From Brevundimonas fontaquae (GTDB lineage Bacteria; Pseudomonadota; Alphaproteobacteria; Caulobacterales; Caulobacteraceae): DNA of 64,000 nt. A model generated the notes under the pieces. It worked only from the letters and a program-made list of their open reading frames with translations, ran no database searches and was not told the DNA's origin. Shown here in pieces: positions 9,193 through 17,670 of the stretch. Both the position numbers and the translations under genes were made by a program. The DNA lies in NCBI RefSeq assembly GCF_017086445.1, contig NZ_CP070968.1, forward strand, positions 434,001 to 498,000, in the 5' to 3' direction. The first letter of the stretch is position 1; each line of letters begins with the position of its first letter.

Positions 9193-9740
9193 CGGCTGAG
9201 GTCCAGCACGGCGCACAGGCGGTCGTCGCCCAGCAGGGCGCCCGGCGGCGGCCCCTGTCGCACCGGCATCAGGACGAAGCCGTCGCGCCGCACGGCCAAG
9301 GCCAGCCATCCGACGGGATAACCGGCGCACAGCCGCGTGTCGTCGTCAGCCGTGACGCGCCGCACCTCGATCTGGGCCATCGGCGGCACGGCCATGGCGT
9401 CCGTAAAACTTTTGGAGACGCTGGCCTGCTGATCCGCCTGAACCAGCCGATGTGGCGCCGAGGTCAGGCGGCCGCCCGTGGTCGTGCTCAGCGCGCCGCC
9501 GTTCACGTCCAGCGCCATGTCGGACTTGGCCGCGACGTAGCGCCCGGACAGCACGACCTCCCCGACCTCGACCTGTCCGGACAAGAGAGGTCTGGCAGAG
9601 AGGTCGGTAGGAGCGATCAAGCGGTTCAGAGCCGGTTCGACCACCAGGGCGCCCAGCATGAACAGAGCAAAGGCGCCAGCGCCGACCGCCGCGATCCATT
9701 TCAGCGATGGGACGCCGGATGGCGGGGCGGTCGCGCTCAT
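9189..9740 (-). CDS. Membrane-anchored protein of unknown function
   Basis: 183 residues, not recognised. One transmembrane segment at about residues 14-35 (WIAAVGAGAFALFMLGALVV) anchors a periplasmic domain of mixed beta character containing two cysteines (DTRLCAGYP and DDRLCAVLD) that could form a disulfide. The C-terminus is Pro-rich (RQGPPPGALLG) and ends DLSR. Its stop overlaps the start of the DUF2459 gene, so the two are probably translated together and may act together in the envelope. Confidence 0.7.
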   Translation of the reverse strand: MSATAPPSGVPSLKWIAAVGAGAFALFMLGALVVEPALNRLIAPTDLSARPLLSGQVEVGEVVLSGRYVAAKSDMALDVNGGALSTTTGGRLTSAPHRLVQADQQASVSKSFTDAMAVPPMAQIEVRRVTADDDTRLCAGYPVGWLALAVRRDGFVLMPVRQGPPPGALLGDDRLCAVLDLSR

Positions 9741-9795
9741 GCGGCCAGTCTAGCGGAACAGGGGTTGAGGAATGGTCACCCGCCCCCGAAAGCCC

Positions 9796-10479
9796 TTAGT
9801 TGCGGCCGGGCCGGCGGGTCGGATCGCTGAGCTGGAACAGGCGCGCCGACAGGCCGGACGCCGGTTGCAGCGAAGTCAGCTGGGTCCGGGTGCGGGCGCC
9901 CTGAGGATCGGTGATGGTCCACTCTTGCAGACGCATCGGATTGCCGGCGAAGGCCAGCACGACCTGCCCGTCGTTCGGGCGGTTGGAATCCCGCGCCGTG
10001 ATGGCGAAGGCGCCCGAAGCCATCCGGGTCACGCGTTCGATGCGGACGCCTTGGTCCAGCCGGACATTGCGCGCCAGGAAGGTGGACAGTGGGGTGCGAC
10101 CGAGCGGCACCTGCTGGAAGCTGTTAAGACGCGGGTCGTAGCGTTTGACGTTATAGCCGTCCGATACCACCAGCAGACCGGCCGGGTTGGTGTATTCGAA
10201 CCGCATCTTGCCGGGACGCTGCAGGTAGAAGCGGCCCTGGCGCGTCTGTCCGTTCGGGCCCGTTTCGGTGAAGGTGCCTTGCGCCGAGGTCAGGGCCTGC
10301 AGATAGCCCTGCGCCTGTTGAACCACGGCGCGATCCTCGGCCGACAGGTTGGACTGGGCGTGGGCGGCATCGAAGGCGCCCAGCGCGATCAGGCCGGTCG
10401 TCAGGCCGGCGCCCAGCAGCAGGCTGCGGCGGTGCAGATCGGCGGCCGGCAAGGCCAGGGTCTTGGTGCGCGAGGTCAT
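9796..10479 (-). CDS. lolA: Outer-membrane lipoprotein carrier LolA-like protein
   Basis: 227 residues with a signal sequence ending in AAHAQS at about 42-43; the RRSLLLGAG stretch ahead of the hydrophobic core is twin-arginine-like but lacks a full Tat motif. The mature protein has the LolA layout: AQGYLQALTSAQGTFTET, GRFYLQRPGKMRFEY, VVSDGYNVKRYDPR, then a strand-rich C-terminal half. LolA ferries lipoproteins across the periplasm from LolCDE to LolB. It is encoded directly after ftsK in the same orientation, an arrangement I regard as common in Caulobacterales. A roughly 340-base spacer with a palindromic element separates the two. Confidence 0.88.
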   Translation of the reverse strand: MTSRTKTLALPAADLHRRSLLLGAGLTTGLIALGAFDAAHAQSNLSAEDRAVVQQAQGYLQALTSAQGTFTETGPNGQTRQGRFYLQRPGKMRFEYTNPAGLLVVSDGYNVKRYDPRLNSFQQVPLGRTPLSTFLARNVRLDQGVRIERVTRMASGAFAITARDSNRPNDGQVVLAFAGNPMRLQEWTITDPQGARTRTQLTSLQPASGLSARLFQLSDPTRRPGRN

Positions 10480-10661
10480 GAAGTTCGTCTCCCGTTCGGG
10501 ATGGTTGTCGATCCTGCCGTCTTGCCCGGTCGGCTTGGCGTCGGAATGACGCGAGCCTGACCATATTCCGGCGCTGCGATGAAGCCCTGTTCATCGAAAT
10601 GCTGAAGCTTGGACGCGATAGCGGGTCAGACAACGGACATTGGGGGGGACGGTTGCATGGC

Positions 10662-10810
10662 GTCTCCTCCCCACCTGTGGGGAGGGGGACCGCGCGTAGC
10701 GTGGTGGAGGGGGTCTTGAAGGCCCACCCGCGCTCGCGATGATCTGAAGAACCCCTCCGTCACGGCGCGAAGAAGCGCCGCGCCACCTCCCCGCAAAGCA
10801 GGGAGGAGAC
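10662..10810. repeat. Composite inverted repeat (about 150 bp) in the ftsK-lolA gap
   Basis: The 340-base gap between lolA and ftsK contains no gene. Its core is bounded by a perfect 10-bp inverted repeat, GTCTCCTCCC at 10662-10671 and GGGAGGAGAC at 10801-10810. Inside are a CTCCCCAC/GTGGGGAG hairpin near 10667-10685 and a second GC-rich hairpin near 10765-10785. Elements of this look, with CTCCCC arms, recur in intergenic DNA of many alphaproteobacteria (REP/MITE-like). It may also act as a 3' hairpin of ftsK mRNA. The remaining flanks show nothing recognisable. Confidence 0.65.
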
Positions 10811-10819
10811 CGGCTATTT

Positions 10820-13231
10820 TCACACCATCGGCGGCGGGCCGGCCAGGACGTCGCGCTTGCCGGCGTGGTTGGCTGGGCTGACCACGCCTTCCTGCTCCAT
10901 TCGCTCGATCAGGGAGGCGGCGCGGTTGTAGCCGATCTGGAGCCGACGCTGCACGTAGCTGGTCGAGGCCTTGCGGTCGCGGGTGACCACGGCGACCGCG
11001 CGGTCGTACAGGTCGTCGCCCGAGCTGCCGCCGCCGCCTTCGTCATAGCCGTTGTCGCTGTCGCCGTCCGGTTCGTCGGTGATCAGATCCAGATAGTCGG
11101 GCTCGGCCTGGGCCTTCAGGTGTTTGCAGACGTCCTCGACTTCCTTGTCGTCGACGAACGGGCCGTGCAGGCGGGTGATGCGGCCGCCGCCGGCCATATA
11201 GAGCATGTCGCCCTGGCCCAGCAGCTGTTCGCCGCCCTGTTCGCCCAGGATGGTGCGGCTGTCGATCTTGGACGTGACCTGGAAGGAGATGCGGGTCGGG
11301 AAGTTGGCCTTGATGGTGCCGGTGATGACGTCCACCGACGGGCGCTGGGTCGCCATGATCAGGTGGATGCCGGCGGCGCGGGCCATCTGGGCCAGACGCT
11401 GAACCGCGCCCTCGACGTCCTTGCCGGCGACCAGCATCAGGTCGGCCATCTCGTCCATGACCACGACCAGGAAGGGCAGGGGCTCGGGGCGGATCTTCTC
11501 GGACTCATAGACCGGGCGGCCCTGGTCGTCGAAGCCGGTCTGGACCGTGCGTTCGAAATGCTCGCCCTTGGCCTGGGCCTCGCGGGCGCGCTCGTTGTAG
11601 CTGGCGATGTTGCGCACCCCCAGCTTGGACATACGGCGATAGCGATCCTCCATCTCGCGCACCGTCCATTTCAGGGCGACGACGGCCTTCTTCGGATCGG
11701 TCACGACCGGCGCCAGCAGGTGCGGGATGCCGTCATAGACCGACAGCTCCAGCATCTTGGGGTCGATCATGATGAAGCGGCACTCGGCCGGGCTGTGGCG
11801 ATACAGGATCGACAGGATCATGGCGTTGACCCCGACCGACTTGCCCGAGCCGGTGGTGCCCGCGATCAGCAGGTGGGGCATCCGCGCCAGGTCGGCGACA
11901 TAGGGCTCGCCGCCGATGGTCTCACCAAGCGCCAAGGGCAGCAGGTGGCCCTTCTTGTCATATTCGGCGCTGGCCAGAAGGTCGCGCAGATAGACGGTCT
12001 CGCGCTTGGCGTTGGGCAGTTCGATGCCGATGGCGTTTCGGCCCTGGACCACCGAGATGCGACAGGCGCGGGCGGACATCGAGCGGGCGATGTCGTCGGC
12101 CAGGGCGACCACGCGGCCATGCTTCACGCCCGGCGCGGGGACCAGTTCGTACAGGGTGACGACCGGGCCGGGACGGATCTGGTCGATCACGCCGCGCACG
12201 CCGAATTCCTGCAGCACGCCTTCCAGCATCTTGGCGTTCTGTTTCAGCGAATCCTCGTCCACCGAACCGACGCGCTGGGCCGGCTTGGTCAGGATGCCGA
12301 GCGGCGGCAGGTCAAAATCGCCTTCCGGCCGCACGAAGTCGAAGGCCTGTTGGTCCACATCGTCCTTGCGGGGCTTGGGCGCCTTGACCGCGGCGACGCG
12401 CGGCTCGACCGGGCGGGCGGCCGAGGGGCGTGGCGCGGGCTGGACGGCGTCGTCCTCCCACGGCGGCAGGTCGTCATAGGCGGTCTGAGGCGGCTCTTCG
12501 GCATAGGTCGGGGCCAGCGGCGCCTCTTCCGGTGGCGCGGCGCGGGGCGCTCGGGCCTTGGCGGGCGCCTTTTCGCGGGCGGCCAGGGGCTTCGGCTGGG
12601 GCGGCGCGGGTGCGCGCAGCGACTTGCCCCAGTGCAGGGCGTCCAGGAAATCCATGGCGCGCAGGCCGATGGCGAAACCGACCAGCCACAGCCCGGCGAT
12701 CAGGAAGACGAGGCCCGCAATGATGCGGCCGCCGGGAATATGCAGGGCGCCGAGGCCGCGCGCCGCCAGGCCCGTCACGGCATCGCCCCACAGACCGCCC
12801 AGACCGGCGGCGAGCGGCCAGGCGGCGGGCGCGGCCAGGGCGGCGAGCGCGCCGGATAGCAGCAGCACCCCGCCGGTCGCGGCCAGGGCCTTCAACGGCG
12901 TGGGCTTGAGCCTTTGCTGGATCGCATCGCCGACCGCGCGCGCCAGGCCGAAGGCGACCAGCAGCAGGGCGGCCGGCCAGGCTGCGAGACCCAGCGACTG
13001 CATGAACAGATCGGCGAACAGGGCGCCGTTCGCCCCCAGCCAGTTGGTCGTCGGCAGGCTGGATGCGGCATTCAGACTGGCGTCCGCCGGATTCCACGAC
13101 ACCAGGGCGACCAGCAGCAGGGTCGCCAGCAGGGCCTGCAAGACACCTCTGAACCGCACCACGAAGGGCGCGTCCCACAGGATGCGGGCGCTGATCCAGG
13201 CCTGACGGCCGATGACGAGGGCGGTGGACAT
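10820..13231 (-). CDS. ftsK: DNA translocase FtsK
   Basis: 803 residues from the ATG giving [18 protein letters not shown]; an in-frame ATG 48 bases upstream is possible. Four hydrophobic segments occupy roughly residues 25-190, followed by a Pro/Ala/Glu-rich linker to about 300. The motor follows: Walker A GTTGSGKS at 458-465, Walker B VVVMDE at about 589-594, and the [19 protein letters not shown] segment. The C-terminal winged-helix gamma domain ([25 protein letters not shown]) reads KOPS sites and activates XerCD. It acts at the division septum to clear the chromosome terminus. A CtrA-like site lies 57-71 bases upstream. Confidence 0.96.
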   Translation of the reverse strand: MSTALVIGRQAWISARILWDAPFVVRFRGVLQALLATLLLVALVSWNPADASLNAASSLPTTNWLGANGALFADLFMQSLGLAAWPAALLLVAFGLARAVGDAIQQRLKPTPLKALAATGGVLLLSGALAALAAPAAWPLAAGLGGLWGDAVTGLAARGLGALHIPGGRIIAGLVFLIAGLWLVGFAIGLRAMDFLDALHWGKSLRAPAPPQPKPLAAREKAPAKARAPRAAPPEEAPLAPTYAEEPPQTAYDDLPPWEDDAVQPAPRPSAARPVEPRVAAVKAPKPRKDDVDQQAFDFVRPEGDFDLPPLGILTKPAQRVGSVDEDSLKQNAKMLEGVLQEFGVRGVIDQIRPGPVVTLYELVPAPGVKHGRVVALADDIARSMSARACRISVVQGRNAIGIELPNAKRETVYLRDLLASAEYDKKGHLLPLALGETIGGEPYVADLARMPHLLIAGTTGSGKSVGVNAMILSILYRHSPAECRFIMIDPKMLELSVYDGIPHLLAPVVTDPKKAVVALKWTVREMEDRYRRMSKLGVRNIASYNERAREAQAKGEHFERTVQTGFDDQGRPVYESEKIRPEPLPFLVVVMDEMADLMLVAGKDVEGAVQRLAQMARAAGIHLIMATQRPSVDVITGTIKANFPTRISFQVTSKIDSRTILGEQGGEQLLGQGDMLYMAGGGRITRLHGPFVDDKEVEDVCKHLKAQAEPDYLDLITDEPDGDSDNGYDEGGGGSSGDDLYDRAVAVVTRDRKASTSYVQRRLQIGYNRAASLIERMEQEGVVSPANHAGKRDVLAGPPPMV

Positions 13232-13287
13232 GAAGGGTCGAACCTTCCGGCGGCTGACGTTCGACCGCCCTTGTCGCACTCACAGGG

Positions 13288-13302
13288 TTAAGGGGCTGTT
13301 TA
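13288..13302 (-). promoter_or_regulatory. Possible CtrA box upstream of ftsK
   Basis: Read on the minus strand: TAAA, seven bases, then TTAACC. The Caulobacter cell-cycle regulator CtrA recognises TTAA-N7-TTAA, so one half matches fully and the other in three of four bases. It sits 57-71 bases before the ftsK ATG. Spotted by eye only. Confidence 0.35.
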
Positions 13303-13371
13303 CCAGCTTGGCCTTGGCGATGGACAAACCGTCCTCTGGACCTTTGGCCGCGACGGCGCGACAAGCCTGTC

Positions 13372-14625
13372 ATGGCTGATACCGAACGCTACGACATCGT
13401 CATCGCCGGCGCGGGGCTGACCGGGGCGGCCTTCGCCCTGGCGGCGGCGCAAGGCGGGTTGAAGGTCGTGATGGTCGATCCGCAGCCGTTCAGCGCCCAG
13501 TTGGCGCCGACCTTCGACGGACGGTCGACCGCCGTGGCCTTTTCGACCTTCCGCATGCTGGACGCGCTTGGCCTAGGCGAAACCCTGCGTCCCCACGCCT
13601 GCCGGATGGACCATATTCTGGTGACGGACGGGCGTCGGCCGGGCGCGGCCAGCCGGTCCGCCTCGCCCGCCTTCCTGCGCTTCGACGCCGACGAGATCGG
13701 CGGCCGCACCGGCGGCGAACCGCTGGGCTATATGGTCGAGAACCGTCGCATCCGTGCGGCCCTGGCCGAGGCGGTGACGCGCGCGGGGATCGCGGTGCGG
13801 GCCCCGGCGACCGTCGCCAGCGTCGCGACCGATGCGGGCAAGGCGGCCGTGACCCTGGCCGATGGATCGACCCTGATCGCCCCCCTGGTCGTCGGCGCGG
13901 AGGGGCGAGGCTCGGCCGTGCGCCGCGCGGCCGGGATCGAGACCGTCGGCTGGGGCTATGGCCAGAGCGGCGTTGTGGCGACGGTGCGGCTGGGTCGCGA
14001 CCATGGCAATGTCGCCCACGAATATTTCCTGCCCAGCGGCCCCTTCGCCATCCTGCCCCTGACGGATCAGCGCGCCAGCCTGGTCTGGACCGAGACGACG
14101 CGGCGGGGCGAGGCGCTGCGCGACGCCTCGGACGATGCGTTCCACGCCCATCTGATGCGGCGGTTCGGAGAGTTTCTCGATGGGGCGACGGTCGAGGGCC
14201 CGCGCTTCGTCTATCCGCTGTCGCTCAGCCTGGCGGAGAAACTGATCGCGCCGCGCATCGCCCTGATCGGGGACGCCGCACACGGAGTGCATCCGGTCGC
14301 CGGCCAGGGTCTGAACATGGGGCTGAAGGATGCGGCCGCTCTGGCCGAGGTGCTGGCCGAGGCCGCGCGCCTGGGCGAGGACATCGGGTCGGAAACCGTT
14401 CTGGAGCGTTACGCCCGCTGGCGCCGGTTCGACAACGCGGCCTTGGCGGCGGGTTTCGACGCCTTCGTACGCCTGTTCTCTAACGACATCGCGCCGGTGC
14501 GTCTGGCGCGCGATCTCGGCATGGCGGCGGTCAACCGGATCGGGCCGTTGCGTCGCGCCTTCATGCAGGAAGCCGGCGGCGCGACGGGGGATTTGCCTAG
14601 GTTGCTACGCGGCGAGGCATTTTAG
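13372..14625 (+). CDS. UbiH/UbiF/COQ6-family FAD-dependent ubiquinone-biosynthesis hydroxylase
   Basis: 417 residues, usual length. N-terminal Rossmann motif VIAGAGLTGAAFALAAA for FAD ADP binding; central DG-type motif LVVGAEGRGSAVRRAAGI; C-terminal second FAD motif ALIGDAAHGVHPVAGQGLN followed by MGLKDAAALAEVL. This is the class A flavin monooxygenase pattern of the UbiH/COQ6 group, which hydroxylates the polyprenyl-phenol ring during ubiquinone synthesis. Which ring carbon it acts on (UbiH, UbiF, UbiI or the broader UbiL/UbiM type) cannot be read from sequence alone. It is transcribed divergently from ftsK. Confidence 0.88.
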   Translation: MADTERYDIVIAGAGLTGAAFALAAAQGGLKVVMVDPQPFSAQLAPTFDGRSTAVAFSTFRMLDALGLGETLRPHACRMDHILVTDGRRPGAASRSASPAFLRFDADEIGGRTGGEPLGYMVENRRIRAALAEAVTRAGIAVRAPATVASVATDAGKAAVTLADGSTLIAPLVVGAEGRGSAVRRAAGIETVGWGYGQSGVVATVRLGRDHGNVAHEYFLPSGPFAILPLTDQRASLVWTETTRRGEALRDASDDAFHAHLMRRFGEFLDGATVEGPRFVYPLSLSLAEKLIAPRIALIGDAAHGVHPVAGQGLNMGLKDAAALAEVLAEAARLGEDIGSETVLERYARWRRFDNAALAAGFDAFVRLFSNDIAPVRLARDLGMAAVNRIGPLRRAFMQEAGGATGDLPRLLRGEAF

Positions 14626-14682
14626 GCCTGCTTAAGCTAACCAATTGAAATCGGAATCAAATTTAGCTTCAGGTCCACAAAA

Positions 14683-14709
14683 TTGACCGTCGCTTCAATC
14701 CGTTATACG
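14683..14709 (+). promoter_or_regulatory. Predicted promoter of a small RNA
   Basis: TTGACC at 14683-14688, a 13-base spacer, then GTTATACG at 14702-14709. This fits the Caulobacter housekeeping sigma-73 pattern (TTGaC-like, 10-14 bases, GCTANAWC) reasonably well. The predicted start would fall at about 14715, right before the first hairpin of the candidate RNA. Confidence 0.45.
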
Positions 14710-14714
14710 CTGAG

Positions 14715-14912
14715 AAATCGTACCGGAGAGGCCATTTCTGACCTCTCCGGTACGCTACTGGTCCCCCAACGGGGCTGCACACTGCGACGGGGTGCCTCCC
14801 AACGCAGTCTGGAAGTTAAGTTATGGTGGCGGTTTCAAGTTGCCTCACCTCCTTCCGGTTCTGAGCCTAAGAGGTCGGCGAGATTGCTATGCGATCTCGC
14901 CGATTCTTTTTT
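14715..14912 (+). ncRNA. Candidate structured small RNA with intrinsic terminator
   Basis: Not recognised as a known family. In order it contains: a 13-bp perfect stem (14719-14731 with 14742-14754, 10-base loop); a CCCC-CAAC-GGGG hairpin near 14763-14774; an ACTGCG/CGCAGT stem (14781-14786 with 14803-14808) enclosing an inner GGG/CCC; about 65 less structured bases; and a strong terminator at 14875-14912. A promoter-like sequence sits immediately upstream. No open frame with a ribosome-binding site was noticed. The 3' part is antisense to the last ~75 bases of the 14835-15356 gene. The alternative is that the stems are 3' structures of ubiH mRNA. Confidence 0.5.
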
Positions 14913-15356
14913 GGGTAGTGAGTAGACAGGCCCATCTTTTCTCAATCGCCCTTGTTGCGACATTCGCCAAGCAATAGGTCCGACACTTTCGCTGGAAGCG
15001 TCAGGCCACCAAACGCGCTGAATTTCAGCAAGAATTATACGCGGTTCGAGTCCGTCGATGCCTGCCTTCTCGGCATTCTCTAAGACTTTTAAGATCATGT
15101 CAGTAACAGCGGGAAGACTTGTCGGTTTTCGGCGTGTCCCACCTGTCGGCAAAAATGCTTCAGGCCTAGGCACAACCGCTCGGGACAAATCAGCGTCGTC
15201 CGCTTCATCATCCACGTGCAGCCTTGCAAGCACCCTTTGGGCTACTTCAAGCTCGGCAGCTTCTGCGCGCAGCGACGCAATGCGAGCGTTCAGGCGATCA
15301 AGCTCATCCTCGATCTCGTCGAGGCGATCGCGCACGATTTCAGCGACGTTAGCCAT
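14835..15356 (-). CDS. Unknown protein: N-terminal coiled coil, C-terminal winged-helix-like domain
   Basis: 173 residues, not recognised. Residues about 7-50 form a heptad-rich coiled coil (IVRDRLDEIEDELDRLNARI and onward). An acidic, Pro-containing linker follows, then about residues 80-150 carry a compact domain (LPAVTDMILKVLENA, IILAEIQRVWW, IAWRMSQQGRLRKDGPVYSLP) whose helix-helix-beta-wing pattern resembles winged-helix DNA-binding modules. Base composition is visibly less GC-rich than the neighbours, suggesting transfer. It stands alone between two conserved genes, so no operon context helps. It could be a regulator, but no function can be assigned. Confidence 0.65.
   Translation of the reverse strand: MANVAEIVRDRLDEIEDELDRLNARIASLRAEAAELEVAQRVLARLHVDDEADDADLSRAVVPRPEAFLPTGGTRRKPTSLPAVTDMILKVLENAEKAGIDGLEPRIILAEIQRVWWPDASSESVGPIAWRMSQQGRLRKDGPVYSLPKKESARSHSNLADLLGSEPEGGEAT
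14875..14912 (+). terminator. Intrinsic terminator of the candidate small RNA
   Basis: Perfect 10-bp stem TCGGCGAGAT/ATCTCGCCGA (14875-14884 with 14894-14903), 9-base loop, immediately followed by TTCTTTTTT on the plus strand. It lies wholly inside the 3' coding end of the opposing gene, which is unusual for chance. Confidence 0.75.
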
Positions 15357-15562
15357 GTTCTCATCATGACGCTATGATAAGGCCAGTCAAGCCGTCATGG
15401 CGCTTTTTGGTGCTGATAACCCACAATATATCGGTCATCTGCGGAATTCTGCATGATTCTTGGTGAGTCAAGTCAGGTTTGGGAAGCGATTGTTAGTAGT
15501 GCTGTGGATAAGTCAGCCTCTAACGTCACGAAAAACTCAGAATCGCCGCTTCATCGCTCGGT
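15357..15562. other. AT-richer gap with a possible operator
   Basis: No gene seen in these 206 bases between the SirB1-like gene and the unknown winged-helix-like gene. A 7-bp inverted repeat, CATGACG at 15365-15371 and CGTCATG at 15393-15399, lies within 45 bases of that gene's ATG and could be an operator for autoregulation. Nothing else stands out. Confidence 0.4.
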
Positions 15563-16378
15563 TCAGTTCAACTGCATTCTCACGCGTTCGAACGTCGTGA
15601 AGCGGCGGGCTTCTTCTGCCCCGTCCAAACCGTGGGCGCGGGACAGGGCCTGAAGCGAGCCGGCCAGCGCGCCCTGTTTCTCGCGCGCCGAGGCGACGTC
15701 CAGCCACGGCCGGTGGTCTTCGGGGTCGAGCAGGGCGCGACGTAGGGCCGACCGCTCGGCGCCCTCATAGTCCCGACCGCGAATGGCGCGGCTAAACAGC
15801 ACGTTCTGCAGGCGGATCAGCGACTGACGATCCGTCACCGGCGCCATCAGGATATCCAGCCGATCCGCGACATGCGGCATCAGACCGGCGCGAAGAGCGC
15901 GGCGAGTCAGTTCGCTGGGCAGGATCAGCCGCCCCTGGCTGAACGGATCCAGGGCTACGGGACCTTCCGGCGTCTCGACGCGAACCATGAAATGGCCGGG
16001 AAAATCGACGCCCGCCGCCGTGATGCCGGCCGCGCGCGCCGCGTGCAGATAGAAGACCGCCAGAACGGCGGACAGGCCGCGCCGACGCTCGGCGACCGCG
16101 ATGATGTCGGTGTTGTCGGGATGGTCGTAATGGATCAGGTCGCCGTTCAGCCGCAGGTCCGCGCACAGGGTTTCGGCCAGGGCCTCGTCGGGACCTTCGC
16201 CGCCGATCCGCTCCTTCAGCCGCTCGCAGGCGTTGCGGGCCAGAGCGCGAACAGGCTCGGGATCACGCAACGGATGGTCATGGATGGCGCAGGCGATCGC
16301 CGCCTCCAGCAGGGGGAAGGCGTCGTCTTCGGCCTGACCGGCGGCGGTCAGGACGGCCTCGGCCTCCTCGCGCGTCAT
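15563..16378 (-). CDS. SirB1-family transglutaminase-like / TPR protein
   Basis: 271 residues. The N-terminal two thirds matches the SirB1 transglutaminase-like pattern: HYDHPDNTDIIAVAERRRGLSAVLAVFYLHAARAAGI followed by DFPGHFMVRVETPEGPVALDPFSQG. The C-terminal third reads as tetratricopeptide helices (RDYEGAERSALRRALLDPEDHRPWLDVASAREKQGAL). The position of the transglutaminase nucleophile is not occupied by an obvious Cys, as is common in this subfamily, so enzymatic activity is uncertain. The role in the cell is unknown. It ends the yraN-rsmI-malic enzyme strand block. Confidence 0.82.
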   Translation of the reverse strand: MTREEAEAVLTAAGQAEDDAFPLLEAAIACAIHDHPLRDPEPVRALARNACERLKERIGGEGPDEALAETLCADLRLNGDLIHYDHPDNTDIIAVAERRRGLSAVLAVFYLHAARAAGITAAGVDFPGHFMVRVETPEGPVALDPFSQGRLILPSELTRRALRAGLMPHVADRLDILMAPVTDRQSLIRLQNVLFSRAIRGRDYEGAERSALRRALLDPEDHRPWLDVASAREKQGALAGSLQALSRAHGLDGAEEARRFTTFERVRMQLN

Positions 16379-16390
16379 GCGATCCCCTTG

Positions 16391-16801
16391 TCAGCGCCTA
16401 TCGACGCCACGAAGATGACGTGGAACGCGCCAGGGAGCCAGCGCCACCATATCAATTCTCAAATCCAGACGTTGCAGACCCGGCCGATTGCGCCGGATCG
16501 CCTCGCCCGCCGCGATCAGTCGATCGTATTGGACCGGCTTCAGCGCGAGCATGGCCGCTTCCATCGTCGCGCGGCGCTTGACCTCGACGACCGCCAGCAC
16601 CGAACCGCGACAGACCAGCAGATCGATCTCGCCGGCCCGGCTCTTCAGACGGAAGCCGAGAACGCGATAGCCGCGCAGGATGAGCCAGAAGGCTGCGATC
16701 CATTCGGCGGCGTGACCGGACTTGAAGGCCATCCCGCCCTTCGCCTGACGCCACGCTGCCTTGGGGCGACGGACCGGCGCGGGACGAGACAGGCGTTTCA
16801 C
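16391..16801 (-). CDS. YraN (UPF0102) family putative endonuclease-like protein
   Basis: 136 residues using the GTG that overlaps the rsmI stop (GTGA); an internal ATG at 16732 would give 113 residues. The conserved core GHAAEWIAAFWLILRGYRVL, then SRAGEIDLLVCRGSVLAVVEVKRR is the nuclease-like EIDL...VEVK pattern of UPF0102. The family has a Holliday-junction-resolvase-like fold but no proven role in most bacteria. Adjacent placement to rsmI is a very widespread gene pair and supports the call. Confidence 0.88.
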   Translation of the reverse strand: MKRLSRPAPVRRPKAAWRQAKGGMAFKSGHAAEWIAAFWLILRGYRVLGFRLKSRAGEIDLLVCRGSVLAVVEVKRRATMEAAMLALKPVQYDRLIAAGEAIRRNRPGLQRLDLRIDMVALAPWRVPRHLRGVDRR

Positions 16802-17670
16802 TTGCCCTTCAGCTCCAGCGCCCGGCGATACAGGGTTTTTCGGTTCAGACCCAAAGCCTTGGCCACCTCGGAGGCGGCGTCGCCGGTGGACAGGGTCTGA
16901 AGGGCGTCGATCAGGGCGGCGTCCGCGTCGGCTTCGGTCGCCTGGATCTCTTCGCCGGGGCCGACGACCACGACGATCTCGCCCTTGGGCGCGTCCAGGC
17001 GCGGATCGACGGCCAATTCGTCCAGCGGCCCGCGCACGCACTCTTCATAGAGTTTGGTCAGCTCGCGGGCGACGGCGGCGGGGCGCGGACCCAGCACGGC
17101 GGCCATGTCGGTCAAACTGTCTTTCAGACGCGGCCCGCTTTCGAAGAAGACCAGGGTCTGGCGCTGACCCTTCAAGGCTTCCAGCGCGGCGGTGCGGCCG
17201 GCCGTCTTGGGCGGCAGGAAGCCGGCGAACAGCACTCGATCGGCCGGCAGTCCGGCGATGCACAGGGCGGCCAGTAGACTTGAGGCGCCGGGGATCGGAT
17301 GGACGGGCAGGCCCTCGGCGATCACCGCGCGGGCGACGACGAAGCCGGGGTCGCTGACCAGAGGCGTGCCCGCATCCGACACGAGGGCCACGACTTGCCC
17401 TTCGCGCAACCGTTCGATCGCCTGTTCGGCGGCGCGGCCGGACGCATGGTCGTCGCAGCGTTCCAGCCGGGCCTTCAACCCATAGGCGCTCAGCAGTTTG
17501 GCGGTGACGCGGGTGTCCTCGGCCAGCACCAGATCGGCGGCGGCCAGCACGTCCAGCGCCCTCAGCGTCATGTCGCGCAGATTCCCGATCGGGGTGGCGA
17601 CCAGATAGAGGCCAGGCTCCACCCGCCGGGGCGGCGGTGCGGCGGGTGGAAAGACCGAGGCTTCGCTCAA
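16798..17670 (-). CDS. rsmI: 16S rRNA (cytidine(1402)-2'-O)-methyltransferase
   Basis: 290 residues. Starts with TTG, overlapping the malic enzyme stop as TTGA; a GTG about 15 codons in is an alternative. The tetrapyrrole-methylase fold is clear: LYLVATPIGNLRDMTLRAL, LAEDTRVTAKLLSAYG, VALVSDAGTPLVSDPGF, VHPIPGASSLLAALCIAGLP and LFAGFLPPKTAGRTAALEAL. A C-terminal helix-turn-helix-like tail (DAASEVAKALGLNRKTLYRRAL) is the usual extension. It modifies C1402 in the ribosomal decoding centre using S-adenosylmethionine. Confidence 0.96.
   Translation of the reverse strand: MSEASVFPPAAPPPRRVEPGLYLVATPIGNLRDMTLRALDVLAAADLVLAEDTRVTAKLLSAYGLKARLERCDDHASGRAAEQAIERLREGQVVALVSDAGTPLVSDPGFVVARAVIAEGLPVHPIPGASSLLAALCIAGLPADRVLFAGFLPPKTAGRTAALEALKGQRQTLVFFESGPRLKDSLTDMAAVLGPRPAAVARELTKLYEECVRGPLDELAVDPRLDAPKGEIVVVVGPGEEIQATEADADAALIDALQTLSTGDAASEVAKALGLNRKTLYRRALELKGK

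Noticed and set aside
10865..12859. Open frame of over 650 codons opposite ftsK
   Set aside because: Shadow of ftsK, which has Walker motifs and the gamma domain.
14760..14860. Possible 5S rRNA, 4.5S RNA or tmRNA similarity in the candidate small RNA
   Set aside because: A short stretch (TGGAAGTTAAG) looks like 5S loop sequence, but the flanks do not pair as in 5S; the 4.5S GGAAGG-AGCAGCC core and a tmRNA tag frame are absent.
15040..15062. tRNA T-arm-like sequence (GCGGTTCGAGTCCGT)
   Set aside because: No acceptor stem, anticodon arm or CCA context around it; it lies within the coding strand complement of the winged-helix-like gene.
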